Shown piece after piece: positions 1 to 12,063 of a DNA stretch of 64,000 bases (position 1 is its first letter; each line of letters opens with the position of its first letter). Under the pieces are notes generated by a model, which was given only the letters and a program-made list of their open reading frames with translations, had not been told where the DNA came from and did no database searches. A program made the position numbers and the translations under genes. The stretch spans positions 2,418,001 to 2,482,000 of the forward strand of contig JAHYIO010000033.1 in the NCBI GenBank assembly GCA_020543525.1, read 5' to 3'. This stretch comes from Coriolopsis trogii. Taxonomy: Eukaryota > Basidiomycota > Agaricomycetes > Polyporales > Polyporaceae.

Positions 1-530
1 TGGCTTATCGCATATGGTCTGTCGACAACAAAGTGAAGTACGCCACTGCCAGCAGTTTATTTCCTGATGAGCGCGAAACATCGCAGATCATGGCTTTCGG
101 CCTCTGCGTTTTGGAGAGCGGCTTGGTCAACGTAGCGTTTCTCTTCGCCTCCGTTATGTGCGTCACTTTCAGTAGTGCGGGCTTGGAAGTTATGTGCGAC
201 ATGGTACGTTCTCAAGTATTCGATCATTACTAGCGCTGCTGATCGACGGACTTCCGCCCGCTGTCTCAGACTGTTCCACTTACAGGAATCACTTTCCTCA
301 TCGTGATCCTGCGGGTGGGCTACAGGCGAAACGGTGACGCCGTCTACAACGAGAAGACGAGCACCTTCGATTCCAGGTTGACACCTCTTCCTATGAGGAG
401 GAACGTTGGACGTCTGTCTAATATGTCTCCGAACTCTCCTGCTCAGAAATTCTCAATCCCAGACTTCAGGTCGAGGAGCTTACATACGGAGGACGCAGAC
501 TCAGTGCTTGAGAAGAGCAATGGTAATTAA
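1..530 (+). CDS. Multi-pass membrane protein, C-terminal part only (cut by window edge)
   Basis: This is the 3' end of a gene whose start lies outside the window. Coding runs in frame from base 3 to 203 and from 270 to 530, with an intron of about 66 nt between them (GTACGT donor, CTCAG acceptor). The visible protein begins AYRIW, contains a hydrophobic helix around ESGLVNVAFLFASVM, continues after the splice with TVPLTGITFLIVILRVG, and ends in a polar Ser/Arg-rich tail. The helix, the MCDM block and the exon junction match the protein at 32713-33839, so both belong to one Agaricomycete family of about seven-helix membrane proteins. Topology resembles 7TM proteins but no function is established. 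Which neighbour it works with cannot be seen. Confidence 0.7.
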
Positions 531-1196
531 GGGACGTAAGCCTTGCATGGCAACTAAACACTCTTTTCGTACACTCGAACTTGGTTACGATTTGCTCTGC
601 GGTCTCTGCTGTATGATCTATGCCGTTTGATCTTCTGGTGGTTCGAAACCGACCGTGTGCAACGGCGCCGCTAGTACTGGGCGGTACCTTGGCACTTGTT
701 GGCGCGCCCCGCTATTGAACCCTTAGTAAGCTTTGTACCCATTCTATCATATTCGTGGACCGGGACCAATTCACCTTTTTAACTGTGCGAGAGGATGGGC
801 GTGTAACTCGTGCCTATACATACTCCAGAGCCTACGCGTAACATGATGTCCGCCCGGAGCCGGAGGGGGAAGGTCCATGAGTGACGATTAGCATCCGGAG
901 CACCATGTAGACCAAGGCGGATGGCGTCACATCGAGCAAATTGCTGGTACATTCGAGTGGTTAGTAACCTTAACTCCGATGGCCCGGATGAAGCCTCACG
1001 CTCATGTCATAAATGTTTGTACCTCTGTGAAATACGCCGTGTGTAACCAGAGCGCAACGCTGTAGCAAAAGACGTAAGCCGTTCTCGAAAGTGCAAACTT
1101 GGCGACAGTTGATATGTTACACTCCCGAATGGATAAATAGGAGCGGAATAGACTGTCTGCAATCCCACTCTCATCTCACTGACCAACATTCGGATA
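531..1196. other. Intergenic, no supported gene
   Basis: There is no open frame with coding character on either strand. It separates the membrane-protein gene from the start of the SDR gene and presumably holds the 3' end of the first and the promoter of the second. Confidence 0.5.
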
Positions 1197-2286
1197 ATGT
1201 CTTCCTACGCTGTTCTTGGAGCCTCGAGAGGCATCGGCCTCGAGACTGTTCGCCAGCTTGTGAGTCCCCTGTATGAGGCCTATGGTGTACAGAGCGCTCA
1301 GTAAATCTCCACACAGGCGAGCCGACCTAACACGACAGTCTTCGCCGTCGTGCGCAATCCGGCAACGTCCATACATCTCAAGTCTGCCATCAAAGGCCTG
1401 AATAACGTCCATGTGGTGGCCGGAGATGTTGCGGACTACGGTTCGCTTGAGGTTCGGTGCTCACCGCATGTGCTGTATGTCGAACCCTATCTAAGTTGAC
1501 TCTCCTAGCGCGCCGCCCAGGAGGTATCTGCTGTCACAGACGGGAAACTCGATGTATTGATCCACAACGCAGCCCTTTCGGATGCAGATGCAGTTTTCAG
1601 CGGGTTCGATGACTAGTGCGCCTTTCGTCCACTTTTGTCATAGATCAAATCACGGGAACTGAGGCATGGTCAGCTCGAACACGGATGTTCTCGATGCGGA
1701 ATTCATCCGAGCGGTACGTACCTTCCTCTCTGCGGTTCTCTCCTCTGTCTCATTCATCGTCCGCTGCGCAGTTCCGGGTGAACACGCTCGGCGTCATACA
1801 CGGCATCGCCGCTTTCCTCCCTCTTCTGCGCGCGTCTACCGCTGCTGGGTCCAAGAAGATCGTGGTGATTGGCAGTCGCGCGGGCGACCCTGGTGTCTTC
1901 CGTGCCACGGGCGTGGACTACCAGGTAGCATATGCCACCACCAAAGCCGCCGCTCATGTTGCCACGGTCAAGTGGGCCGTCAAGCTCAAGGACGAGGGCT
2001 TCGTGGTCGTGACCGTCTGCCCCGGTGCGGTGAACACCGCGGGTACAATCGGGGAATCTGGTGTGTGGATACGTTGGACTGAACATGAGCTGTCCTCTGA
2101 TCGTGACCGGATGGCGTGCTAGGCGACCCGCAGGTCGATGCTGCGTTCAAGGATGCGGCTAAGAAGTTGCACGTTGACCTGCAAACGCCAGAGCAATCTG
2201 TCGGGAAGTTGCTGAATATCATCGACGGATTGAAGCCTTCGGACAACGGTTTAGCCTTGGCTGCTGAGGGACAATGGTCTACATGA
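1197..2286 (+). CDS. Short-chain dehydrogenase/reductase (NAD(P)-dependent)
   Basis: Six exons give a 265-residue Rossmann-fold oxidoreductase: 1197-1259, 1317-1451, 1509-1615, 1674-1713, 1772-2060 and 2123-2286. The N-terminus carries the dinucleotide motif GASRGIG at residues 8-14. The NNAG-like element is IHNAA, the catalytic serine is in VIGSRAG (S150), and the catalytic pair is Y169-x3-K173 in YATTK. The size and the GVIHGIAAF block fit the classical C-factor-like SDRs common in fungi; the substrate cannot be read from sequence. The second intron begins GTTCGG rather than the usual GTRNGT. Read without splicing, a TAG appears just after FDD, but a GTGCGC donor sits there and joins FDD to YSNTD in frame, so the gene looks intact. 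Confidence 0.85.
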
Positions 2287-3202
2287 GGGAGCTGGGACTG
2301 AGTTATTGTACGAATCATCGTGGTGGCCGTTCCTCAGCGAAGCGGAGTGTGCCTCCATGATCTCTGGAGAACGTAAAACGCATGTATTTTCGGTCAATGG
2401 AGACGTGTTCTTCATCGAGCTACAGAAAGATCTCAGTGTCGTTAGACACTTATTGATCCACCACGAGACTACGAGCCTCACAGAGATGCTCAAAGCCTCG
2501 AACAATGAGGTGAACCCTCACTTCCAAAATGGCGCATATCGGGTGATGATGAGGGGCAGTACGTACTCAAACTGGTGCCTATGGCCTTCGAACTTTGCTG
2601 CTGAGACCATCCCACTGCACTGCTCGAGATGTCTATTGACACACAGAACTTGAACGTTGTTGAATGTCAGTACTTGCAGCGTACTCCCAATCGTGGAGGA
2701 ACGCGAACCGAAGTTGAACAAGTTTAATAGAGTAAGTCCACACCGACAAAATGCACTCAACTGGCCTAGCCTATTCGAGCCGTCTAATTACACCTCCACG
2801 GTCCTGCTCCGCTTGATCTTCCAGTTGCTGCAGCTGCTCGAACTTGAAGCAACTCCATGTCGGTGCTTGTTGCATCCACCGCGGCAGCCTCATATGGATG
2901 GGAAGCAAGTGCGGAAGCCATGCGAGTCTTAGATTGGGCGACGTCGATAACTTGATGCCATTCAGGCAAACTGCACAAGGAGGTGTGTATCAAGGAGGCA
3001 GGCTCTCTCGGAGTCGAAGGCTTGTTGGCTCCAGCGGGCCGTGCCCCCGCCGCGTCTCCAGTTAAACGGTCACGTGAGTTCACTCATGCGCGCCGCGACT
3101 TTCGCCATAGCACCTTGACAATGACATTGACCACTGGCGCTATCGCCGACCGCCGCACTGTGTACTCTCCAACTCCAACCTGTTCGGACATCATCTTGGG
3201 AC
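2287..3202. other. Intergenic, no supported gene
   Basis: Several overlapping open frames of 75-115 codons occur on both strands (for example near 2306-2653), but none continues across plausible splice sites or resembles a known family. It contains the 3' end of the SDR gene and the promoter of the RING gene. Confidence 0.45.
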
Positions 3203-4612
3203 ATGGCTAGGTATCTGTGCACTATCTGTCAGGATGGCTTCACGATAGACAGACTGCGGTTTCTTCCATGTGGTGAGTATTTCCCCTCAAATACGCCCCG
3301 GACATGCTCTGAACCTGATGACGAAGGACACGCATACTGTGCTTCGTGTATTGCTCAATATACTCGAAGCAGTCGCTCAAATCGTGGACAATATCCTTGC
3401 CCCCATTGCCGCGCCTCGTTCAGGGAAGCACAGCTCCAACATCTCTACCTCGAATCCGTCGACTCCGCATCTCAATCGGAAGCTGCAAGCGGTGAACGCG
3501 TATGTCACTCATCCGCACTCCATCGCCAAGTTGCTTGCGCCATACGGGAAGCAAAGCGGATTGAGGATGACCAGAGACACCAGACGGTTCAGAGGGCAGC
3601 GCAGGAGGTGGAGAAGGTGACGGAGATGATGGACACGCGGGATTGCTTGCTGGTGAGTAGAGCAGTATTCATACCTCGCGGACATGCAATGACGCGTCTG
3701 ATTCCGCGCGAAGAGTCTCCTTACCACTGTGGTTGAACGCTGGCGCGGCATGCTGCCGTTGTTCGCGACCATCACAACGCAACGCGCAGACCTTGCATCG
3801 TTACGCGGCAAGCTGAAGGAAAAGGAGGAGGAAGTGGCCAAGGCAGAGAGCATTGCAGACGCCGCGGTCAAGGCCTCGGAGGCTACGATGCCGACGTTGC
3901 GGAGGACGCAGAGCGAGTTGCGGGAGGCGCAGATGCAGCTTGGCGTTCTTGAACAGAAGATGGAGCGTAGAGTGAACGAATACACGTCGGAGCTGGATAA
4001 GAAGAATCAGGAGATTGCGCGACTTCACAACCAGCTGCAAGCTCTGAAAGCGCAGGTATGTCATACTATGGTTGCCCTACGCGTTGAGTTCCGCGTTGAC
4101 CATCTATGTAGGAGCTGAAACAGAAGGACGAGATCAAGAAGTTGCGCAGCAGAAATAAGGAACAGGCGCGGCTCCTCGAATCTACGAGTTCTCAGCATCA
4201 TTCCTTTCTTGCGGAAGAGAGCCAGATGGAACTGGAAGTACTGCCTCCTGAAGACTGCCCACGTCCTGATCCTCTGTCGCTCGCTGACGCCGCGCGGAAA
4301 CGCAAACGACCTAACGACGACCGAGAGAATGAGCCGTTTGTCGACGATGACTACGACTGGTCGGCGTTCATGAGCTCTCCGCGGCAGCCAACTCCTTCAC
4401 CACCGCGTCGAACAGTGCCCAGGCGGCCGCCCGCTGTCACGAGGGCCCCAACGTTCGATTCTGGTTGGCATCTACCCATGCAACAGGTCAAGCCGCGGAC
4501 AAGTAACACTCGCACTGCCCCGGTGAACAATCCATTCGGACTGAAACTGGACGCGAAGGGACGGCCACTCGCTCCGGTCCAAAGTGGGTCCAGAAGAAGA
4601 GAACGCTTCTGA
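3203..4612 (+). CDS. RING-finger protein with central coiled coil (putative E3 ubiquitin ligase)
   Basis: Four exons (3203-3272, 3327-3652, 3714-4055, 4112-4612) encode 412 residues. The N-terminal C3HC4 RING finger is visible: C6-x2-C9, then PCG joined across the first 54-nt intron to HAYCASC, then CPHC. That intron is a multiple of three and open, so an unspliced reading hides it and would separate the CG from the H. Residues of about 110-265 are highly charged heptad-type coiled coil (KEKEEEVAKAES, ERRVNEYTSELDKKNQ). The C-terminus is Pro/Arg-rich and low complexity with acidic patches. RING fingers usually recruit E2 enzymes; the coiled coil suggests oligomerisation. The partner or substrate is unknown. 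Confidence 0.85.
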
Positions 4613-5324
4613 TAATAATAGTCGGCGCGATCCACTGGAGCAGCTGGGTGGCAAGTCCCTAAATCACCGTTTCCATGAACAAGACCGGGTTTTCGCTCCC
4701 CTTACTAGTCAAGCATTAGCTCCTTGTCAACCCCTATATACACCCTTTTGTAACCCCCGAACCATCGACTGACTCCCATCGCATGAGTTGCTTGAGTAGT
4801 TCTTTCCAGCGGGTGCGCGTCATAGTGATAGTCTGCGCGTCACGCTGCGGGCAGGTGGTGTGGTTCATCCCATTTGTCGCATTTCATGAGTGACGCCTGG
4901 CGGGTGAAGAGGTATCTTTGTAAGCAATGCAACACGTACGCAGCATGTACCCTGTGAACTTGTCGCGAACGCCGTGGTATATCATGATGTCGCGCGTGCT
5001 AGCCTCGATGACGGCGAGGACTGCGTATACTTGGGGTCACCTCGTAGGAATCTAAGCTCCAGCCAAGGCGCTGTAGGTGATCTTCGTTCATGCTCTGGGA
5101 ATTGCCTCTAACTCTGAGAATGGGGAGTCACAAACGGAACTCTCCCGAACACCCAAACAGGACCTACCGTATCTCTGGAACAAGTCACACGGCGCCCTGA
5201 AATGCAACATTGATCTCCGATTGACCATTCTCGAGTGCGACCCCTTTGTCTATTAAGATTGGAGCAATGAATCGACCAACATGCATTATCATCCCTCCCA
5301 ACATCTTCCAAATCCTGATAGCTT
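4613..5324. other. Convergent intergenic region
   Basis: It lies between the 3' ends of the RING gene (+) and the kinase-like gene (-). No coding pattern is seen. A TATATA stretch at about 4734-4740 has no open frame behind it. Confidence 0.45.
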
Positions 5325-6855
5325 TCAGATACGTAGCGTGCGGCGCACCCAAAACATTGCCTCCCATACGAAGGTATATGTTGTTAGGCGTCGCATCCAG
5401 GATAGCTGTGGAGTCTTGTACGGACCCCAAAGCTCTGATAGCCTTGTGGGCATGAGATCATAGAGTCTGTTCCTATCGTCAATGCATGCATCCTCGACTT
5501 CCTCGGCGAGTGTAGATGCAGGGAGGGGCCGGATCGCCTCTTCCAGGAATATCAGTGCATCCCGAGCTGAGAAGCGCCGAGAAACGACGTTGGTCGTCAT
5601 CTTGTCGAAGAGGGGGGCAAGCAGGGGAATGATGGGGATCACCTCCTGAGAATCATTGTTGAGCGAGCTATCACCATGTACTGAAAGAGACTCACCGCGT
5701 AGTATGTTCTGAACAAGTTACCCAAACAAGCAACATCGTACGCAAATGGATCATAATCGTATTCGCCATAATGCATATCGAAGGGGCCATATCTAGAGCC
5801 ACCCTCCATGGCAGCTTCAGTTGGAAGGCGACAATCCCGCAGGGGTATGTGCTGTGGGAATATAACAGACACGTCGAAGTCTAATAAGCAGTAGTGGACG
5901 TTCTCGCTACGCCGGTAGTTGCTCAGCGGGACGAAGAAATCTCTGCCATGTCTGGAAAAACTGTAGTAATCTGTCATGATGTTACGGTCGTCGATGTCCT
6001 ACACGTTGTTGAGCAAGGTGGCCTCACAAGCTATCTGGGTGACTCACACGATGTGCGATGTGATGAGAATGCAAAAAGCACAATCCCTGTACAACGAGCA
6101 AGGTCATTACCTGCCCGATTTTGGGGAAGCAGGATTGATTTACCCTCAAAGCGCATTGCATGAAATCAACGACCTGACCGATGGTCTCTAATGACACAAG
6201 AGACAGGGAGTCACCCCATCTAAGAAATACACAGTTCAGGTACTACATTAGGCGTCACAAAGAGACTTACGTGGGCATGATCACGAGCGAGAATGGGTGC
6301 GGTGTGTCAAGAATGGCCACAGGAGGAAGTACACCTGGAAAGTCGTCTCCGAACAATTGCGGGGATCGCAGAAGTCGCTGGTATATCTGATATTCATCCC
6401 CGTGCGTGTCTACTAGCTTGATAGTTACATCTCTGCCGAGATTGTCTTGAGCCTGTATGATCTTCTTCTGAGTGGAAATCAGTCCGCATTACTCGTCACT
6501 GCGTCGGGTGCAAGCTCACATTACTGGGGAGATAAAGTGGTGCTGTGTCGTTCGGAAGCCGTCGGGCAAATGGAAGCGCAGAGGGCGTAGTGTTCTCAGG
6601 TGGACGCAAGAAATCTACCGGAGGGCACTCATTAAACTTGTGGAGACGAAAGCCACGAGCTGCAAGCCAGCCCCTGTAAGACTTCCAGAATCGTGCCATG
6701 CCGAACCAATCCAGGTCCACAGTGCCATCGCGCAATGCTTGTACGCCCCCGATCCAGGGCAGCTGTGCGTCGGTGTTGGGGAGTGAACTGGAGATGAAGT
6801 TCAGACAACTCACATCTGGAAGCTTAGGCTCGATGAGGTGGGAGTCGAAAGACAT
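5325..6855 (-). CDS. Fungal protein kinase-like protein (FunK1-type/basidiomycete-expanded)
   Basis: Six phase-consistent exons on the minus strand (6855-6520, 6467-6271, 6219-6144, 6086-6048, 5998-5696, 5645-5325) encode 423 residues. Kinase landmarks are present: a VAIK-like VTIKLV with K129, FLHSHHIAHRD leading into the catalytic loop H215-R216-D217-x4-N222, and a metal-binding segment LLDFD in which the usual DFG glycine is Asp (D256-F257-D258). A late DPFAYDVACLGNLFR matches the DVWSLG-like helix F. The N-terminal 110 residues (WFGMARFWKSYRGWL) are typical of the kinase-like family expanded in Agaricomycetes. An intron splits HR from D in the catalytic motif. A TATATAG box lies upstream, favouring the ATG at 6855 over the one at 6921. 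Activity is likely but not certain because of DFD. Confidence 0.82.
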
Positions 6856-6936
6856 GCTGCAAACGCCCTGCAAATCATGTAACAAAGCTGAGCTTAGAGC
6901 AAGATCCATACCCAGCCGCACCTTCGGGTTGAGGCC

Positions 6937-6943
6937 CTATATA
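6937..6943 (-). promoter_or_regulatory. TATA box of the kinase-like gene
   Basis: TATATAG reads on the minus strand about 80 nt upstream of the ATG at 6855. An RNA start 25-35 nt downstream would leave out the earlier in-frame ATG at 6921, which decides the start chosen. It lies in the 360-bp divergent promoter shared with the She3-like gene. Confidence 0.45.
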
Positions 6944-7214
6944 CTGCAGGCGGCAACTTCAGCTTGACAAGAAGGAAGGAATCACACTGACACTGACAGT
7001 ACTTCAGTGAAAGTCACGAGTGTCTACACACGTATCGTGGGAATTGTGGTACCGCCCGGCAAGCGCGACGAGCACAGCGTTCCCGACGGTAAACATGGGA
7101 CCTCGCTTCGTCGAGACGTATACAACCGTCGACGGCGACGGCAACCACACCAATTGACCAACATCTCTGATTCTTCTGTCACTTGCTCGGTCTTCATTCT
7201 ATCCCTCAAGGTCG

Positions 7215-9349
7215 ATGTTAAACGGGAACCACCTCGCCTCACCACTCTCCCCGCCGCGTAACATATCCCGACCATCCTCAAGAGGCTCGGGACGGTCAAG
7301 TCCTTCAGTCACTCTGGGAGACGAGACCGGTGCGTGTCTTGCTGTATCCCGCGACTGCGAGCTCCCCACGCGCTCCATGTTCGCTGTCATGACGAGAGAT
7401 CGCCGAAGGCTGAACGAGCGCCGTCACTTGTGCGTATCCTGCGTGCAGTGGCTATCCGCCACCAGATGAGCACCTTGAAGCATAACATCCGTCATCAACA
7501 AGCCCAGCTCGCCGCTCTCGAGAATACCGTCCTCCGCGGTCCACGTCCATATCCCCCAGGCATTTTCAACTCCCCGCCCATGTCCCCCGCCGACCTCGAC
7601 GCTGCCCCACAAACGTCATACACCCCCAGACTTTCGAAACGCAACAGCTACGACGCCCTGCAGGGTCTCGCCGGTCCTGACTCGAATTTACCGCTGCCGA
7701 GGAGGAAGCCGTCGTTTGGAGACGAGAACGGGATCAGGGAGGGCATCCCCACTGGTTCGGGTCGGTCGAGCAGTCCCACTGGATCACGAAGTCGTGCGTA
7801 CTTCTCCTCTCCTACCCCCTCACTGTGCTGGCAATACTAAGCCCGGGGCAGGCATACCTGTCTCGTCGGTAGGTCAGTCGACCGTGCCCTTGTTCTGCAG
7901 GGCACCCCACATCGATCTGCATACGCTCGCAATATACACGACGGAAGCCGTCGCGACCTGTCCACCACTCGTGGGGGGCTTGCTTTGTTGGCATACTCCT
8001 CCGAGCTGTGGTACTGTGTCTGTAACGCGTTCGATGCGCCCTCCAGGCGCACGCTCAATGTTCGAGGAGGGATGGATACGATGACGGAAGCGCATACCGG
8101 GATGGGCACGGGCATTCGGGCACCAGGTATCGTCCTCCGTCCGCACACTGCCAATCGCGCAGGTCGGATCGGTCCCTGGCGTCAGACGTCATATCGCTTG
8201 TTTTCGCTTCTATCTATGCGTATCTTTTATCGCATTTCCCCTTCCTCGTGGCGGTTGTATGCGGTGTTCATCCATCTTTCTCTTCGTTCCTGCGCTTTCA
8301 AGTACCCGTTCTCGGTTTTCCGTACTGATCTTTGCATTTGCGCAGGAAACGCACGTGCGCTAGCCGAAGAGGACCTTGGGAACATGTCGACATCAAGCTC
8401 AAATCTGAACGTATCGACAACAACATCGGGAGGAGGGGTCTCACCGCGGCGAACGTCCTTTGCGCCGGGTAACACGACAAAAGTGCTTGCAGACCTGCAA
8501 GCTGGCGTGCTCAATGCGAAGAACGCTCTAGAGAACACCAAAGCGCAGCTGCGAGTGAGTCAGCGGCAAGTAAGCCAGCTCACGAGACAGACGGAGGACC
8601 TGAAGGAGGTTCGGGAGCGGTTGCGACTTGAGAACGAGGGCTTGAACAATGTGGTGGCACGGAAGGAGCGTCTTCTACAAGAGGTGCGTGATACTGTCAT
8701 ATTCGGGTGCAGCGATGCCAACTCTGCACAGGTCCTAGAACGCGCACGGAAGGCAGAGGCAGAAGTTGTGGCGCTGAGGTCACAACTGAAGAACGAGACG
8801 TCCTCGTCGAAGAAGACGATCCGGGAGATGGAAGCGTCTCTAGCTGAGTCGACGGCGCGGACACAGAAGGCGGAGCGAGAGTACGCGGTGCTACGAGATT
8901 CGATGAAGGGTCTCGTGGCGTCGTTCGAGAAGGACGCCGTCAGTTTGCGTGAAGAGGTTCAGCGGCGGGAGGACAAGTTGAAGGCGGATGCAGAGGAGAT
9001 GGGTCGGAAGTACAAGTCGCTGCTGGAGGCGGTGAGGAAGGAGCGCGAGTCTGGCGGGCTGGGTGAGGTGCGATGGTTGCTGCATGAGAACAAGCGGATA
9101 GCGGAGCAGATGGAGGTGTCGCTGAAGGAGGATATGAAGGAGCTGCGTGGAGAGGTGGATCGGCATGCACAGGAAAGCGACGAGGCTATCCAGACGGCAA
9201 GGTACGTCTGTGAACCATACGTGTTTCGTACTCTGTCGCTCACACTCGAGGACTGCAGAACACTCGCCCTGGAACTTGGTCGCCTACGGAGACTCATGCG
9301 ACAAGCAGGGGCTGTCGCCGCCGCAGAAGCACGGAATGCTTCGCCATGA
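7215..9349 (+). CDS. Coiled-coil protein resembling SWI5-dependent HO expression protein 3 (She3)
   Basis: Recognised exons are 7215-7329, 7449-7793, 8346-8683, 8732-9201 and 9259-9349, all phase-compatible. The N-terminus is Ser/Pro-rich (RPSSRGSGRSSPS), followed by a short coiled coil (MSTLKHNIRHQQAQLAALE). From about 8390 a long coiled coil runs to the end, including ENEGLNNVVARKERLLQE, ERARKAEAEVVALRSQL and LGRLRRLMRQAG. This arrangement resembles basidiomycete proteins annotated as She3. In yeast She3 links the RNA-binding protein She2 to myosin Myo4 for mRNA transport. The identification rests on remembered family character, not a search. The stretch 7794-8345 is too long for one typical intron here; a small exon such as one near 7854-7870 may be hidden, and it is unresolved. 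Confidence 0.55.
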
Positions 9350-10045
9350 TTGGCACCGTGACGTCTGCTCCCGGTATTTGATTTCGTCCTTGGACATTCT
9401 TCCTGATTTTGCTATTCACATCCGCGACAATTGGCACGTGTCCGCATCCCCTTCATATCGCTTCTCTCACTCATCTTCATCCTCATCCTCGCCCACATCG
9501 CTTTGTTGGTGTACTTTCGTGAGATCCTGTCTTATATCTGGTGGCGTACACGGAGCAACTACGTCTTCCGGGGGCCGTCACATACCTGCCTGGCTAGATC
9601 CACCACTCGGGAGTATTATTATTCGCATGCATGGACTGCATTCTATCCTGACATATCCGGGTCTAGCCTGCATTGACAATGACTGCGACCACTCCGACGG
9701 TGCAGTGCAGCATGAGTACGTCCTCCCTATGTTGGACGGACGGAGCCATACGGATGAGTGACAGTCGAGGTAAACGCAGAGACTGAGTCAGTGACGGCTC
9801 TGGGATCGATCATGATGCTACTATCTTCATTTTGTCTTGCATCACACCTTGAGTACTCTGTCGTATTGGGAGACTGTCGTACGTATACACGGTGTGGGTG
9901 CGGCAGCTACCTGATCAGCGCCTAGTAGTCTACGTTGACTCAAAAAGGAGGAACGTTAATTTAAATAACGCTCACACCTTTGTGCTCATCCTCGATGACC
10001 GATAATAGCGGTCGCGATAACGTCTTCCCGCTCCAGCCCCAGATG
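9350..10045. other. Intergenic, no supported gene
   Basis: There are no conserved coding segments. CT-rich stretches with TCATCC repeats occur around 9470-9500. Confidence 0.4.
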
Positions 10046-12063
10046 GTCGAAACGAACACAGATATTCAACGGGACATCGTCCTACTCACACGTCTCTTGC
10101 AGGCTGCGCATGCCATCGATCTTGGGAGCCGCACAGCCTCCTCGTTCTGCCTTGGAACTGTGGTCCCACCTCGCATATGTTCTCAATCCTGGGACTAAGG
10201 AGGATATGTATGGAACCGAAGCCGTTGCAGTCACCGGCCGCCTTCAACCAGATTCTGTCACTATCACAGTTGCTCGAAAAACCTCTATCAAGCACAGCAC
10301 TCGACGAGATCATTGCGGTGCTGAGTGCACGACAATGTTTTTTCCGAAACTGGACGAACCTCCGTGAGTTGACCGTTGAGCCGTACGATGGTCTCGTGTT
10401 TTTCTTGGCTGATTCAATAGTTCAGTGACGAGGACTTGGGGTTTGAGACACACCTCCGGGATGTCATGTCCATCATATCGTTGATTCGGACGAACAAACA
10501 AGTTACATCAACGTCTATCATTTCGTCGTAGCACGGTGCTACCGCAAGCTCTTCGCGCGCTTGCAGCTCCAGGACACATATCGTTTGTGGGACAAGCATC
10601 CCCTTGTAGCTCTACGGGATTTCTACGCACCAGCGGCTAGCCTTCAAGCGTCATCCACATCAGCACCGGCCGCCGACACTCAAGCTTCACTCTTTCCACC
10701 TTGGCGCACGAGACGGGGCCTCTCGGGCCTGTTCTGTAGCTCAACAATCGTCCACGCCGGGAAATGCTGCCGACGATGCCTCTTCTCTGTCTGTCACGCT
10801 TCGTCACAGATTGTGGTATAAACCTTTCATCGAATCACACGGGATTCATCCGGACGAAGCATCGAGCACGCAGAAGGTCCTCTACAAGGTATCTGCGTTC
10901 ACGGCTCCGGCCTGGGCTAGGTTCCTCCATCACACCACAATGGTTGCGGTACTTTCAAATGCGAATGGAAAGGAGGCGCGGTTTGATTTCTCGCAGCGAA
11001 TACAGATCCGCAACGCTTAAGCTGCGTTGGATGATGCGTTGGACTCGGGTATTGTCGCCTACCTGTTTGTGGAGGAGCTTGTCAACAGACTGGACGCCGC
11101 GCCCAATACGAGAAGACGATGAAGGCAAGACTGAGACCGCATTTGGTCAGTACGTAGTCGAACTGTCGCAGCCTCTTGCACTTAGCTTACTCACCCCGAA
11201 CATTACTCAGACGCCATCAGAGAAGTTACGGGAAAAGACGTGGAGTATGACTTTGGTCATGAACATGAGGGTAATTGTCAAGCATCAATCGAATTCTGCG
11301 GACACCTCTCTCATGCATATATCCACTATCAGCTGCTGACGATCTGAAGACATATGATCGAGAAGGTACTCGAGGCCATGTTATACGTCATTTCAAGCCA
11401 TCGTCGTACCACTCCGGGCTATCCTTCAACATCGTTCGAACATGTCTCGCCCTACCAAGAGAAATCGCTAGGCTGAACGTTTTTGAAATCATTATCACGC
11501 CGGACAAGGGAGGCCTCGGCGTCTCCGGAGAGTACTTCGATCTCTTTACGGACAGGTTCGCGAGGTGGAGTCGTCTCAAAATTGATCTCGTCAAGGGTGC
11601 TTTGAACAGTCTCAGGGGCTCCGTAGTTCAGCTCAAAGCGAATGTCCACGCGGAAGCTGCGTTGATGAGTGTTCTGCGCGCTCACAGGGGTGGCGCTGGA
11701 GGAGAGTATACGTCGCTTCCTGACATACGTCCCCTGAGTTGCAATCCATCACACAGCTTGTTCATTGGAACTCACCCATTCCTGTCGCAGTGTCCTCAGT
11801 TCAATTATCGGATACAAATTGGGATGGGCAAGCGATGTTGCTATTGCTACTATTTGCTGGCCGAACTCTTGCTAACAGGGAGTGCCACGAACGGGTTCGT
11901 TTTGAGCGGAATGCATGGGTCGATATCCCCCTGGGCACCTCCTCCGGGAGTGTCGCGCGCAGTGTTGTGCGTGATGCGTACGCGGTTGTTGGATATTCTG
12001 CTGGAGGTCTTCAAATTCAGCCACGTCTGGCCTCGGTCTACACATATGTCACTTGCGCATTAA
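10046..12063 (+). CDS. Putative deaminase-fold protein (OTT_1508-like), exon structure only partly resolved
   Basis: The best-supported part is the open frame ending at 12063. It has a conserved-looking block (EYFDLFTDRFARWSRL), then a HAE motif at 11647-11655 (ANVHAEAALM), and about 60 codons later a CCxC motif at 11836-11847 (GKRCCYCYYLLAELL). An HxE plus CxxC pair is the zinc-site signature of cytidine-deaminase-like folds, and the layout with a final FVLSGMHGSISPWAPP resembles the fungal OTT_1508-like deaminase family. Upstream segments with coding character lie near 10050-10370, 10440-10530, 10760-10990, 11030-11130 and 11210-11330 in changing frames, consistent with a multi-exon N-terminal region whose splice sites I could not settle. 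The start is a guess. Decay into a pseudogene cannot be excluded. Substrate is unknown. Confidence 0.45.

Noticed and set aside
1611..1616. In-frame TAG suggesting the first SDR gene is a pseudogene
   Set aside because: A GTGCGC donor begins exactly within the TAG context, and splicing to the CAG at 1671-1673 gives FDD-Y-SNTDVLDAEF in frame.
6810..6842. Possible intron GTGAGT...CTCCAG near the start of the kinase-like gene
   Set aside because: It would be only about 32 nt, shorter than any other intron here, and the unspliced frame is open and fits the family N-terminus.
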